64,000 nt of DNA, from positions 248,001 through 312,000 of the forward strand of contig CAIMLR010000004.1 in the NCBI GenBank assembly GCA_903842345.1, given 5' to 3'. The notes beneath the pieces are model-generated. The model saw nothing but the letters and a program-made list of their open reading frames with translations. It made no database searches and was not told where the DNA came from. The stretch comes from an uncultured Myxococcales bacterium. Lineage in GTDB: Bacteria > Myxococcota_A > UBA9042. Positions within the stretch are counted from its first letter, which is position 1. Each line of letters begins with the position of its first letter. The translations under genes and the position numbers were made by a program. Below, piece by piece: positions 7,765 through 16,752 of the stretch.

Positions 7765-9159
7765 CTAGTTCTGCTTGAGAATTCCCGGCGCCGACAGTTC
7801 CCCGTAGAGATGCACGTTCGCCAGCACCGCCTTGCGGAACACGCCGAGGTGCAGCGACTCGTTGGGGCCATGCGCCGTCGATTCCGGGTCCATGACGCCG
7901 TTCAGGATGAGCGGCAGATCGCCAAAGCGCTGACCAAAGATCGCCACGAACGGAATCGAGCCGCCCACGCCGACGCGCACCGGCTTGTGGCCCCACGCCG
8001 CGAGATAGGCGCGATCGACCGCGTCAAACGCCGGGCCTTTGGGCTCGTAGTACCAGCCCATCCCCGCGCCGCGCTCCTGCGTCGCCGAAACCAGCACGCC
8101 CTGTGGCGGATCCCGCAACAGCTCGACCTGCATCGCCGCCAGCATCTGTTCGGGCGTCTGATCGGGCGCGAGCCGCACGGAAAGGACGGCCGTCGCCGCC
8201 GCGCGCAGGGCGTTCTTCTTGCGTTCAGGCGTCGGCAGCGTCGTTGACACAACGGTGATCGCCGGCTGCAGCCAGAGCCACTCCGCCGCCGAACGACCGC
8301 GCACGGGCAGCGGATCGACGCCCGGCAGGAGGTGCGCGCCGCGGCGGATCACTTCGTTCTCGATTGGCACCGCAGCGGCCGCCGCATGGCGCGAATCCGG
8401 ATGCTTGACCAAGCCAACGCTCGGCCGACCATCGGCGTCCACGACGCGCGTGATGAGCTGCATCAGCGCGGTGGAAACGTCCGGCACCATGTTCCCCCAC
8501 AGCCCGGAATGGCCATCGGCCTCCAGCGCCTCCACGCGGACCACGACCTCAAAAACGCCGCGCAGCGACACGGTCAGCCCCGGCACTTCCGTCGACGGAT
8601 TCTCGCAATCCGTCAGGATCATCGCGTCCGCCTGGAACGCCTCCGGATACGCGTCCATGTACGGTTCCAGGTGCGTCGAGCCGATCTCCTCCTCGCCTTC
8701 AATGATGAGCCGGATGTTGCACGGCAGCTTGCCCGTCGCCGTGAGCCACGCCTCAATCGCCGCGAGGTGCGACACCCAGCCGCCCATGTCGTCAGACGAT
8801 CCGCGACCGTACAGGCGGTCGCCCACGCGCGTCGGCTCATGCGGCGGCGTCCGCCAGCCTTCGCCGCCATCGACCGGCTGCAGATCCAGGTGACCGTAGA
8901 TGAGGATCGTCGGCGCCGTCGGCCCCGCGTGCAGCCACGACGCCGCAACGCACGGCAGGGCGCCCGGCAGCTGGAGCACCTGCGCGCTCAAGCCGAGCGC
9001 GGTCAGGTCAGCAGCCACAAGATTCGCCAGGCGCAGGACGTCGGGCGCGTGCGTCGCGTCACACGAGACCGCGGGAATGCGCAGATACGCGCACAGGCGC
9101 TCGAGCGCGGGTTCAATTTGCGCTTCAGCAGCGGCGAGGACGGATGCGGGCGTGGTCAT
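7765..9159 (-). CDS. M20-family metallopeptidase (dipeptidase-like)
   Basis: 464 residues. Di-zinc ligands of the M20 family can be placed: YGHLDLQPV (His, Asp), GRGSSDDMGG (bridging Asp), EGEEEIGS (catalytic Glu plus ligand Glu), ILTDCENPS (Asp) and STAHGPNES (late His). A lid/dimerisation domain begins near the SLRGVFEVVVRVEAL strand. This pattern suits the ArgE/DapE/CNDP dipeptidase branch. Start ATG 9159 has AAGGAGG seven bases upstream. No signal peptide, so cytoplasmic. Neighbours give no pathway; a general peptide or acyl-amino-acid hydrolase is the safe reading. Confidence 0.88.
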   Translation of the reverse strand: MTTPASVLAAAEAQIEPALERLCAYLRIPAVSCDATHAPDVLRLANLVAADLTALGLSAQVLQLPGALPCVAASWLHAGPTAPTILIYGHLDLQPVDGGEGWRTPPHEPTRVGDRLYGRGSSDDMGGWVSHLAAIEAWLTATGKLPCNIRLIIEGEEEIGSTHLEPYMDAYPEAFQADAMILTDCENPSTEVPGLTVSLRGVFEVVVRVEALEADGHSGLWGNMVPDVSTALMQLITRVVDADGRPSVGLVKHPDSRHAAAAAVPIENEVIRRGAHLLPGVDPLPVRGRSAAEWLWLQPAITVVSTTLPTPERKKNALRAAATAVLSVRLAPDQTPEQMLAAMQVELLRDPPQGVLVSATQERGAGMGWYYEPKGPAFDAVDRAYLAAWGHKPVRVGVGGSIPFVAIFGQRFGDLPLILNGVMDPESTAHGPNESLHLGVFRKAVLANVHLYGELSAPGILKQN

Positions 9160-9265
9160 GGAGCCTCCTTGGAGGCGCACAGACTACACAGGGCGACCTC
9201 ATCTGGATACCAAGTTTGATCGGGTCAGACCTGTTGCATTCAGGACTGAGACCGCGAACGTGCAC

Positions 9266-9293
9266 CTCCGCGGGCACGCCGCGGTGCCGGAGG
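9266..9293. terminator. GC-rich hairpin between two minus-strand genes
   Basis: CTCCG..GGCAC pairs with GTGCC..GGAG to make a two-part stem. No T-run follows on either strand. It sits just past the end of the SirB1-like gene, so it may aid termination, but this is weak evidence. Confidence 0.35.
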
Positions 9294-9332
9294 CTGTGAC
9301 GTTGGATTCGGAGAGCGTGTCTCGCCAGTCGC

Positions 9333-10163
9333 TCAGTTGATGTCGACTGCGCCGCGGCGGAGTTCGTCCAGTCGACCCGCAGCAACTTCCGCCGCCGCTG
9401 AACTCGGAAAGCCGTCGACAACCGCGCGGTACAGCATCTCAGCCAGCTGCGTCGCACCAAAGGCGTCCGCGATCTTGGCCTGCACGAGCCGCGGCTCGGC
9501 CTCTCGCGGCCGCAAGGCTGCGTAAAATCGCGCGGTCCGCAACATCTGCCCGGGCGTTTCCAGCCGTTGCCAGATGTGCGCGAGGTTGCGCAGCACGCGT
9601 TCCAGCAGACCATCAACAGGCACCGGATGCAGGAAAGAATCGTTCCATTGCACCGCGCCGCCGCTGAGCTTGCCGACCAACTGCCGGCAATCCATCACGC
9701 TGAGCATGCGCCCGCCGTTGAAGGGATCGGCGAGCACGCCCGTGGAGCCACCAACGCGAACGATGAAGTGTCCGGGCAAGCCGATGCCTTCCACGACGAT
9801 GCCAGCCTGCTCACCAACGAGCATCCAGACCGCGGACAGCAGGATCGGCATGCCGCGACGGGTCGTCAGGACGTCCGACAGGCGCGAGTTGCCCGGCGCG
9901 AAATAGTCTTCCGGATCGCCTTGAAAGCCAGCTTCCGTCACCAGCACGTGCGCGAGCGAGGTCACCGGGTCGCGCAACAGCAGCTCCGCCCGCACTTTCG
10001 CGGCCAAATCGCTGATGGTCTGGCGATGCCCCGCCGCTTGCTGGGCCGAAACGCCGTCAAGTGCCAGCAGGGCGCCGGCCAAATCGCCGTGGCGCACGGC
10101 CACCTCAAAGGCTGCCACCGCCATCCGGTCGGTATCGGACCACAGTTCTGGAACTTGCATCAT
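9333..10163 (-). CDS. SirB1-family transglutaminase-like protein
   Basis: 276 residues. The centre carries the SirB1/transglutaminase-like signature: RRGMPILLSAVW, EGIGLPGHFIVRV (catalytic-type His) and ADPFNGGRML (Asp). Family members usually have Cys/His/Asp triads, but some, as here, show Met-Pro in place of a clear Cys, so peptidase activity is doubtful. The last ~100 residues look like TPR helices (LLERVLRNLAHIWQ, ALRPREAEPRLVQAKIADA), as in bacterial SirB1 proteins. I favour the double ATG at 10163/10160 over ATG 10202. Molecular role unknown in most bacteria. Confidence 0.75.
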   Translation of the reverse strand: MMQVPELWSDTDRMAVAAFEVAVRHGDLAGALLALDGVSAQQAAGHRQTISDLAAKVRAELLLRDPVTSLAHVLVTEAGFQGDPEDYFAPGNSRLSDVLTTRRGMPILLSAVWMLVGEQAGIVVEGIGLPGHFIVRVGGSTGVLADPFNGGRMLSVMDCRQLVGKLSGGAVQWNDSFLHPVPVDGLLERVLRNLAHIWQRLETPGQMLRTARFYAALRPREAEPRLVQAKIADAFGATQLAEMLYRAVVDGFPSSAAAEVAAGRLDELRRGAVDIN

Positions 10164-10208
10164 GGGCCCCGCCGATTGTCGTCCGGCCTTCCAGGATAGC
10201 ATGACAGA

Positions 10209-11051
10209 TTACGCGCCCGCGTGCATTGCCCCAAGCGCGCGATCGGCGTCGCGAAAATGCGCCAACAATTCTGCCGCGACGCCCTGCGGATCCTGACGCG
10301 TGACGGCGTGCCCGCAGCGGTCAAAACGCACGAGCCGGGCGTTGGGAATCAGCCGCGCGAGGCGATCGCTCTCATCGGGTCGCACCAGCAGATCCTGACC
10401 GGGACGAATGACCAACGTTGGCAGGCCCTTGAGGCGCGCCAGCTTGTCCGCCGTGTAGTGCCGCTGAATCGCGGCGTATTGCGAGAGCAGGACGGTCTTG
10501 GGGACCGGATCGCCAAAATCCTCTTCCAGCCCCTGGCGCACGGAGTTGCGCTCAGCCGATTCCAGAAATTCCTGCGGAAATAGCAGGTTCGAGAGCGCGG
10601 CCAGCTTGGCCTGACGGTCCCGCAGCAGCTGCGTCTGGATGAAGTGGAACACGCCTCGGGGCTGCGGGAGTCGCGCCTGCCACCCGCCCGCGTGGGTCGC
10701 CAGAAGCGCCAGGCTCCGCACGCGGTTGCGGGCGTTGAGCGCGACGTGCTGGGCGACCATGCCGCCCATCGACAGACCGACGACGTGCGCCTGCGCCCAG
10801 CCGAGATGGTCCATCAGCCCGACCACGTCGCCCGCCATCTGCGCCATGGAGTACGGTCCGCGCGGCGCCTCTGATCCGCCGATCCCGCGGTGGTCAAAGA
10901 ACGCGACGCGGTGTTCCGCCTGCAGCGCCGGAAGAATCGAACGCCAGCTGCGGCCGGGCACGGTCAAGCCCATGATGAGCACGACCGGCGGCCCGGCGCG
11001 CCCCACGACGTCGTAGTGCAGCTTGAAGGTTCCGAGTTGAACGTGCGGCAT
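10209..11051 (-). CDS. Alpha/beta-fold hydrolase
   Basis: 280 residues with a complete hydrolase triad: the nucleophile elbow GLSMGG (Ser94), an acid in RPGQDLLV, and His in RCGHAV. VLIMGLTVPG forms the oxyanion-hole loop, and FFDHRGIGGS is the usual HG-loop equivalent. No signal peptide. The ATG shares one base with the stop codon of the upstream LysR gene (TAATG), so the two are translationally coupled. That suggests the regulator controls or accompanies this enzyme. Substrate unknown; esterase, lactonase or C-C hydrolase are all possible. Confidence 0.85.
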   Translation of the reverse strand: MPHVQLGTFKLHYDVVGRAGPPVVLIMGLTVPGRSWRSILPALQAEHRVAFFDHRGIGGSEAPRGPYSMAQMAGDVVGLMDHLGWAQAHVVGLSMGGMVAQHVALNARNRVRSLALLATHAGGWQARLPQPRGVFHFIQTQLLRDRQAKLAALSNLLFPQEFLESAERNSVRQGLEEDFGDPVPKTVLLSQYAAIQRHYTADKLARLKGLPTLVIRPGQDLLVRPDESDRLARLIPNARLVRFDRCGHAVTRQDPQGVAAELLAHFRDADRALGAMHAGA

Positions 11052-12019
11052 TATGCGTCTCCGTCGGCGGCTGTGGACGTTTCCGCCGTCGCGGGCGACT
11101 GACGGGTCAGGCAGCCCGGATCGCCCCAGGGCACCTCAGCAAAGTGCGCGACGAGGAAATCGACGAACATCCGCACCTTGACGGACAAATGGCGGTTGTG
11201 CGCGTAGACGGCGCTGATGGCGCCGGTCGTCGTGCGATAGTCGGCGAGGACTTCCACGACCGTCCCGTCGCGCACGTCGCGGCCGCACAGGAACGCGGGC
11301 ATGAACGCGAGCCCCACGCCCCGGCGCACGGCTTCCATGAGAATGTCGCCGTTGTTGGCGCGGAGCGAACCGTCGATCTTGACTGAAAGTTCGCGGTCGC
11401 CGTCGCGAAAATGGTAGACGTCGCCGGTCGTCGACAGGGAATAGAGCATGCAGTTGTGCTGCTGCAGATCCGACGGCACCAGCGGCGTGCCGTGCTGCGT
11501 CAGGTAAGCCGGCGAACCGACGACGAGCATGGGCATCGTGCACAGGCGCTTGGCGATGAGGCTGGAATCGGCGAGACGGCCGATGCGAATGGCGACGTCG
11601 TAGCCTTCATCGACGACGTCAACGAGGCGGTCGTTCAGCACCATCTCAATGCGCAATTCTGGATAGCGGATGGCGAATTCGGCGATCGGCCCGGCGAGGA
11701 AACGGCTGCCAAAGCTGACGGGCGCGCTGATGCGCAAGGTGCCGCGTGGCGCGGAGCTCATGCGGGAAACGGCGAGCTCGGCTTCTTCGGCTTCAGCCAG
11801 GATGCGGGCGCAGCGCTCGTAGAAAGCCGCGCCCACATCCGTCAGCCGCAAACGCCGCGTGGTCCGGTGCAACAGGCGCGCGCCGATGCGGTCTTCCAGT
11901 TGCGCCACGTGTTTGGAGACGGCCGACTTGGACAGGCCAAGCCGCCGCGCTGCCGCCGAAAAGCCCTGCTCTTCGACGACGCGGGCGAAGACCGCCATGC
12001 TGTTCAGGTCCACTGACAT
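11051..12019 (-). CDS. LysR-family transcriptional regulator
   Basis: 322 residues. The N-terminal winged helix-turn-helix is typical: MAVFARVVEEQGFSAAARRL, then LSKSAVSKHVAQLEDRIGARLLHRTTRR. A two-lobed substrate-binding domain follows (RGTLRISAPVSFGSRFLAGP, RRGVGLAFMPAFLC), as in CrgA/AaeR-like LysR proteins. About 25 residues at the C-terminus extend past the usual end and are low-complexity. It overlaps the downstream hydrolase by one base, an unusual co-directional arrangement because LysR genes more often face their target divergently. The MFS gene upstream is also on the same strand, so these three may be linked. Confidence 0.93.
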   Translation of the reverse strand: MSVDLNSMAVFARVVEEQGFSAAARRLGLSKSAVSKHVAQLEDRIGARLLHRTTRRLRLTDVGAAFYERCARILAEAEEAELAVSRMSSAPRGTLRISAPVSFGSRFLAGPIAEFAIRYPELRIEMVLNDRLVDVVDEGYDVAIRIGRLADSSLIAKRLCTMPMLVVGSPAYLTQHGTPLVPSDLQQHNCMLYSLSTTGDVYHFRDGDRELSVKIDGSLRANNGDILMEAVRRGVGLAFMPAFLCGRDVRDGTVVEVLADYRTTTGAISAVYAHNRHLSVKVRMFVDFLVAHFAEVPWGDPGCLTRQSPATAETSTAADGDA

Positions 12020-12110
12020 CGACCATCCAACGGAGCAGAAGTTGCCAAGGGCCGCGCGTGGTTGGGTGCCCGGCCTACGCCGTCACGATGCGCCTTGCCG
12101 GCGCTTCCCG

Positions 12111-13427
12111 TCAATCGGTTTGCGTGTGGTTCGGCAGCACCGGCGGACCGACCCGCAGCGTCAGGATGAACGCGATGAACGTCAGCACCGCGCCAATCAA
12201 CAGCGGCAACCGACCTTCCACTTCAAAAAGCGCACCGGCCATGACCGGACCGATGACGCGCCCCGCCGCCGACATCGACTGACCAACGCCGAGGAGCCCG
12301 CCCTGCTGTTCCGCTTTGGCGTGCTGGGAGAGCAGCGACGTCGCCGACGGCGTGTTCAGCGCCGAGCCAAAGGCCAGCACGATGGACGCCAGGAACATGC
12401 CCGGATACCAGCCAAACGTGCCGACAACGGCCATGCCAAGGAGACCAATCGTGAGCGTCATCGTGCCAAAACGCAGCAAGGAGCCCTCGCCAAACCGTTT
12501 GACCAGCCGGCCGATGAGCCCGCCCTGGACGATCACCATCGTCAGCCCGACCGCCGCCAGCACCGCGGTTGACAGCACGGCCGCCTGTTTGTGCAGCTGC
12601 TCGACGTTCTCCGTCATCAGCGACTTCACCGGAATCGGCAGCCACGCCTGCTGCGTGAACAGCCCGGAAATCGCCTCGGTCACGGAAAGATCCGGCGTCG
12701 GGACCCAGATGCTCTGGATGAACAGACCGGAAATCTGCTCCATCAACGCGAAGCCGGTGGTGACCGTGAACGTCACAAGCAGCAAGCGCACGACCGACGG
12801 CTTCTTGAGCAGCGCCAGAAGCGCGCCGGGCGGCAAGGCTTTGCGCGCCTCGATGTGCTCCGGGTCCCGCGTCTCCGGCAGGCGGATCCACGCGATGATC
12901 CAGTTGATCAGCCCGAGACCCGCGGCGACGTAGGAGGGCAGCGCGAGGTCGATCTTGCCGAGAATGCCGCCGAACACCGGGCCAAGCACAAAGCCGATGC
13001 CAAAAGCCGCGCCGATCATGCCCATCCCGCGGGCGCGTTCGGACGGCTCCGTCGTGTCCGCGATGATCGCCTGCGCCGCGCCGATGTTGGCGTTGCCAAA
13101 ACCGGCGAGGATGCGGGCGGCAAAGAGCATCCACAGCTGCGAGGCCAGGCCGAACCAGAGATAGCCGACGCAGGACACCGCGACGCTCATCAGGATGACC
13201 GGGCGGCGACCGATGCGATCCGAGAGGCGGCCCCACATGGGCATGAAGATCAACTGCATCAGCGAGTAGGCCGCGCCGAGCAAGGTGATGACCTTGGGCG
13301 TCGCGCCAAAATGCTGGGCGTAGAAGGGGGCGATGGGTATCACCAGACCAAACCCGAGCAAGTCGAGGAGGATGGTCAGGAATACGATGGGGAGAACTTG
13401 TTTGGCTGTGGGCCGAGGAAGTGCCAT
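12111..13427 (-). CDS. MFS drug exporter of the TetA type
   Basis: 438 residues with about 12 membrane helices. The loop-2 motif A is exact (WGRLSDRIGRRPVI), and LLGFGLVIPIAPFYAQ in helix 1 plus ILAGFGNANIGAAQAIIAD in helices 4-5 match TetA/multidrug antiporters. An enlarged central loop (about residues 240-285: IPVPDLS/QEAISGL-like) lies between the two halves. Proton-driven export of a small molecule across the inner membrane is expected; no substrate can be named. It begins only about 10 bases after a plausible -10 box and has no Shine-Dalgarno, so the transcript may be leaderless. A LysR-hydrolase pair follows on the same strand. Confidence 0.88.
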   Translation of the reverse strand: MALPRPTAKQVLPIVFLTILLDLLGFGLVIPIAPFYAQHFGATPKVITLLGAAYSLMQLIFMPMWGRLSDRIGRRPVILMSVAVSCVGYLWFGLASQLWMLFAARILAGFGNANIGAAQAIIADTTEPSERARGMGMIGAAFGIGFVLGPVFGGILGKIDLALPSYVAAGLGLINWIIAWIRLPETRDPEHIEARKALPPGALLALLKKPSVVRLLLVTFTVTTGFALMEQISGLFIQSIWVPTPDLSVTEAISGLFTQQAWLPIPVKSLMTENVEQLHKQAAVLSTAVLAAVGLTMVIVQGGLIGRLVKRFGEGSLLRFGTMTLTIGLLGMAVVGTFGWYPGMFLASIVLAFGSALNTPSATSLLSQHAKAEQQGGLLGVGQSMSAAGRVIGPVMAGALFEVEGRLPLLIGAVLTFIAFILTLRVGPPVLPNHTQTD

Positions 13428-13436
13428 GGGACGCGG

Positions 13437-13464
13437 AGGATAGCACGCCTGTCGCGAACGTCGA
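13437..13464 (-). promoter_or_regulatory. Promoter of the MFS gene
   Basis: On the minus strand: TCGACG (13464-13459), 16-bp spacer, TATCCT (13442-13437). The ATG at 13427 would lie about three bases after the transcription start. Confidence 0.4.
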
Positions 13465-13554
13465 CTGGCGCGCTCGGGCTTTGACGAAGTTGTGCTCGCC
13501 AGCCCCGCACGACTCGCTTAGACTCGCGCGCCCCCGGTCAGGAGCGGGTCCCCC

Positions 13555-14019
13555 ATGCAGCTCAGCGACATCACGCACGATCGCAACGCCTACTCGTTCA
13601 GCACGGAAATCCGCGTGCGGCTGTCGGAGACGGATGCCGTCGGAATCGTCTACTTTGGCAGTTTTTCCGTGTACATGGACGTCGGGCGGATGGACTATCT
13701 GAACCACCTGGGCCTGCAGAAGCAAGGCGGCCCGGTGCGCGATCTGATCCCCGGCGCGGTCGTCGCGGCGCACCTCAACTTTCACGCCCCCGCGCACTAC
13801 AACGACATCCTGGTCGTCAACGTCCGCCTCGCGCGGGTCGGCGCCACGAGTTACACGTTCCACTTCCTGATGGTCAACAAGCGCACGCCCAAGGTCGTCG
13901 CGTCGGGCGCGCTGACGTTGGCTTGGCTGGACGACGCGTTCCGGCCGGTCCGCATTCCCGACGCGTTCCGCGCGGGCGTGCAAGCGTTCGAGGGCGATCG
14001 CGTGGCGATTTCCGGCTAG
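13555..14019 (+). CDS. Acyl-CoA thioesterase, YbgC/FadM (4HBT) family
   Basis: 154 residues of the hot-dog fold. The active-site stretch VRLSETDAVGIVYFGSFSVYMDVGRMDYL matches the 4HBT pattern in which the Asp of 'TDA' is catalytic. A second conserved block is LNFHAPAHYNDIL, the thioesterase core strand. It hydrolyses an acyl-CoA in the cytosol; chain length is not predictable. AGGAG about 11 bases before ATG 13555 supports the start. The stop codon overlaps that of the convergent lipoprotein gene in a CTAG palindrome. Confidence 0.88.
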   Translation: MQLSDITHDRNAYSFSTEIRVRLSETDAVGIVYFGSFSVYMDVGRMDYLNHLGLQKQGGPVRDLIPGAVVAAHLNFHAPAHYNDILVVNVRLARVGATSYTFHFLMVNKRTPKVVASGALTLAWLDDAFRPVRIPDAFRAGVQAFEGDRVAISG

Positions 14020-14804
14020 TTCTTGAACGGTTGGGCGACTGCATCAAACGTGCCGTTTTCCCCGCCCAGACAATTTCCGCCCGCGTACTTGCCGGACATC
14101 GCGGTCGCGGTCTTGGTCGTGGCAATGACGATGGACGTGCACGGACAGCTGCCCTGGCATTCCGTCCAGACGTGCGTCTCCGTGCCCACGTGCTTGACCT
14201 GAGCGACGATGGAGCCGCACGCCAACAAGCTGCAATTGCTGGAGGACCAGCTGCCATCGTAGAACTGGCCGTTCTCGTCAAAACACAGCCGCATCGTGCC
14301 GATGCCGCCGGTCTTGGCGGTGAAGGCCCAGTTTTCCCGGGTCGGCTTGGCGCTGAAGCGCTTGAGTCCGGCGAAGAATTTGGGATTGACCAAGGTGAGC
14401 AGGACGCCGTCAAAACTGGCCTGTCCGCCGCCGACAAACCACGTCGGCGCGCCGTTGGGGCACTGATCGACCGCGACGCTTGTGAACGTCAGGGCGCCGT
14501 TTTGCCATTGGAGTTGAGATGTTGCGCTGCACGGGCCGACCGCGGCGTGCCACGTGGCGAGCCCAGCGGGGGTGATGGTCAAGTCGCCGCCGCACTCCAG
14601 CCACGTCCCGGTGAGCCAAGCGGGCAGGCCGGTCGCTGTGAGTTCGCTCGGGATGTCGAGCGCTGCGTCGATCGCGGTATCGCTGACCAGGGTGTCGCTG
14701 ACCGCGATCGCGTCGGCTTGGCCAGCGCCGGCGCCCGTCGCCACATCATCGCTGCAGCCACACATCAGCGCCGCCAGCAGCCACACGCTCCACCCTCGCG
14801 TCAT
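14016..14804 (-). CDS. Lipoprotein of unknown function
   Basis: 262 residues with a lipoprotein signal (LLAALMCGC), then an Asp/Ser/Thr-rich linker. The mature domain starts near LPAWLTGTWLECGGDLTITP and contains eight or more Cys in pairs, e.g. CSATSQLQW and ECQGSCPCTS. The pattern TGTW...GTMRLCFDENGQFYDGSW...SGKYAGGNCLGGENGTF suggests a small beta-barrel that recurs in myxobacterial lipoproteins; no named family recognised. GGGAGG lies in the 10-base gap after the DNA methylase, so the two are probably co-transcribed. The function of that link is unclear. Confidence 0.75.
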   Translation of the reverse strand: MTRGWSVWLLAALMCGCSDDVATGAGAGQADAIAVSDTLVSDTAIDAALDIPSELTATGLPAWLTGTWLECGGDLTITPAGLATWHAAVGPCSATSQLQWQNGALTFTSVAVDQCPNGAPTWFVGGGQASFDGVLLTLVNPKFFAGLKRFSAKPTRENWAFTAKTGGIGTMRLCFDENGQFYDGSWSSSNCSLLACGSIVAQVKHVGTETHVWTECQGSCPCTSIVIATTKTATAMSGKYAGGNCLGGENGTFDAVAQPFKN

Positions 14805-14814
14805 GCGCCCTCCC

Positions 14815-15651
14815 CTACCACGTCGTCAGCAGGCGATCGGCGACGTGTTCCGCCTCCAGACTTTGTCCGGCCATCTGAAACCGCCGCAGCATCGATCGCC
14901 CCAGTTTGACCTCCATATCCTGGGCAAACAAGCCCTCGGGAATGGCGACGTTGCAGATGCGGTCCCCGGAACGCTTGGAGCCGTCCAGACTCAGCGCCAC
15001 GCGCACGCCGCGCCCGCGCGCGCGCTCCACCGCGCCAAACAGCCGCTGCAGGCTGAAGGTCTGCGCGCCGTAGAGGTTCTTGCCGCAGTCCTGGTAGGGC
15101 GGGTCGCAGTAGACGAGGTCCCCCGGCCCGGCAGCGTCGATTTGCGCCTCAAAATCGCCCGCGACAAACACCGTCCCGGCCAGGCGCGGCTGCCATTGCG
15201 CCAGCGCGTCGGCAAACTTGGCCAGCGGCAGCGCACGGTGGATGCCACAGGGCGTGTTCATCGTGCCCTGTTTGTCAAAACGGATGACGCCGCCGTAGCA
15301 GGTGCGCGCGACAAAGAGCAGGTCATCCGGATCGCCGGTCGCGTTGTAGCGATCGAGAATTGCACGGTAAACGGTCTTGCGGTCTTGGGTCGTGAACGCC
15401 GTGAAGCGTTCCTCGTAGGCAGCATAGACCGCCTGCGGATCGGTCTGCACGCGCTGCCAGATCTGCACCAGCGGCGCGAGCACGTCCGACGCAACGGCGT
15501 CACGCGGCGCAAGCGTGCCGAGGACCGCGCCTGAACCGACGAACGGCTCGTAGTACCGGCGAAAATCAGTGGGGAAATGGCTGGTGATGGCTTCCGCGAC
15601 GCGGTGCTTGTTGCCAATCCATTTCAGGAGCTGTCGGCTGGGCGCGTTCAT
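14815..15651 (-). CDS. D12-class (Dam-like) DNA N6-adenine methyltransferase
   Basis: 278 residues. SAM-binding and catalytic motifs are in the alpha-class order: LLKWIGNK at the N-terminus (variant of KWAGGK), YYEPFVGSGAVL (motif I), DVLAPLVQIWQ, and YCDPPYQDCGKN (DPPY catalytic motif IV). It transfers a methyl group from SAM to adenine N6, Dam/EcoRV-methylase style. No restriction endonuclease gene is nearby, so it is an orphan regulator or remnant. The first Met with the LKW motif (15651) is chosen; the longer frame upstream only shadows other genes. Followed by a lipoprotein gene. Confidence 0.9.
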   Translation of the reverse strand: MNAPSRQLLKWIGNKHRVAEAITSHFPTDFRRYYEPFVGSGAVLGTLAPRDAVASDVLAPLVQIWQRVQTDPQAVYAAYEERFTAFTTQDRKTVYRAILDRYNATGDPDDLLFVARTCYGGVIRFDKQGTMNTPCGIHRALPLAKFADALAQWQPRLAGTVFVAGDFEAQIDAAGPGDLVYCDPPYQDCGKNLYGAQTFSLQRLFGAVERARGRGVRVALSLDGSKRSGDRICNVAIPEGLFAQDMEVKLGRSMLRRFQMAGQSLEAEHVADRLLTTW

Positions 15652-15718
15652 GCTTGGGCCCCGCACGCGGCGGATGGGCTTGTGGATTCGTACATCGTGG
15701 CTCCCTGAAACCGCCGCC

Positions 15719-15747
15719 ACCGTAGGCTGAACGCGGCACGGCTGCAA
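15719..15747 (-). promoter_or_regulatory. Promoter of the DNA methylase
   Basis: On the minus strand: TTGCAG (15747-15742), 17-bp spacer, TACGGT (15724-15719). It is about 70 bases upstream of ATG 15651, back to back with the promoter of the hydrolase. Confidence 0.5.
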
Positions 15748-15753
15748 GGGCAA

Positions 15754-15783
15754 TTGACACCGCTGGCGCGCGCCGCCCATGCT
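15754..15783 (+). promoter_or_regulatory. Promoter of the hydrolase-amidotransferase pair
   Basis: Perfect TTGACA (15754-15759), 18-bp spacer, CATGCT (15778-15783). Transcription would begin near 15790. That leaves a leader with GGAGAGG ahead of GTG 15811 and argues against an upstream start. Confidence 0.5.
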
Positions 15784-15810
15784 GCGGTTCAGCCGATGGA
15801 GAGGAACGAC

Positions 15811-16749
15811 GTGGCGGCAATCCAGACCGACTTTCACACCGTGCGCGGGCTGCGTCTCGCGGTGCATCGCTGGGGCGACCCCGCGCTGCCGTCCGTGCTT
15901 TTTCAGCACGGCTTTCTCGATCACGGCAAGAGTTTCGCGGCGATCGCGGAGCACGTCTGCGATCGCTGGCACATCATCGCGCCGGACGCGCGGGGGCATG
16001 GCGATTCCGGCTGGGTCGGCTCTGGCGGTTACTACCACTTTGCCGATTTCTGGCACGATCTCGATGGCCTGCTGCGCGACTATCAGCCGCAGCACGTCGT
16101 GGCGCACTCGATGGGCGGCATGATCACGGCGGCGCTCCTGGCGGTGCGGCCGGGGCAAACGCAGAGCTTGGCGCTGCTCGATGGCATGGGGCCGCTGGAG
16201 TCGCCTGTGGACGCATGGCCCGCGCGGCTGGAAGCGTGGCTGGACGCGCTGCGGATCCCGGGCTTTACCGGCGACGTGGCCGAACGGCGTGCGGCGCGGC
16301 GGACGATGCCGACTGTCGCAGACGCAGCGGCGCGGCTGCAAAAAGCCAATCCGCGACTGCCGGCGCAAATGGCGCTGCGGCTGGCGGCGACGAATACGGA
16401 ACCGCTCGGGAATGGCCTGGTCTGGCGGCACGATCCGCTGCACCGGACGCCGTCCGCGCGGCCGTTTCGCATCGACGAGGCCATGCAGTTGTGGGCCAAG
16501 CTGCCGATGCCGGTCCTGTCGATCTACGCCGAACACAGCGAGTGGCTGCCGCCGGACCTCCACGCACGCCACGCGGTTGTGCCGCGGCTGCATGCCGGGG
16601 TGCTGCGCGGCGTGGGTCACAACCTGCACCATGAACAGCCGGAAACGCTTGCGCCGATGCTGGAATCCTGGTGGCAAGCGCCGGGCCAGTGTTTGCCGGA
16701 CGGCCTGGCGCCGGGCGAGCCGGGGCGCGGCCGGACCGTTGGCGATTGA
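15811..16749 (+). CDS. Alpha/beta-fold hydrolase
   Basis: About 312 residues. Features: FQHGFLDHGKSF (oxyanion-hole HG), APDARGHGDSGWVG, the nucleophile elbow VAHSMGGMI, and a catalytic His near GVGHNLHHEQPE. The acid is less clear (SIYAEHSEW occupies the usual Asp strand, with Glu). I choose GTG 15811 because GGAGAGG lies six bases upstream; ATG 15796 would add five residues without a ribosome site. No signal peptide. The next gene starts three bases after the stop, so the two form an operon. Esterase, epoxide hydrolase or peptidase remain possible. Confidence 0.82.
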   Translation: MAAIQTDFHTVRGLRLAVHRWGDPALPSVLFQHGFLDHGKSFAAIAEHVCDRWHIIAPDARGHGDSGWVGSGGYYHFADFWHDLDGLLRDYQPQHVVAHSMGGMITAALLAVRPGQTQSLALLDGMGPLESPVDAWPARLEAWLDALRIPGFTGDVAERRAARRTMPTVADAAARLQKANPRLPAQMALRLAATNTEPLGNGLVWRHDPLHRTPSARPFRIDEAMQLWAKLPMPVLSIYAEHSEWLPPDLHARHAVVPRLHAGVLRGVGHNLHHEQPETLAPMLESWWQAPGQCLPDGLAPGEPGRGRTVGD

Positions 16750-16752
16750 ACG

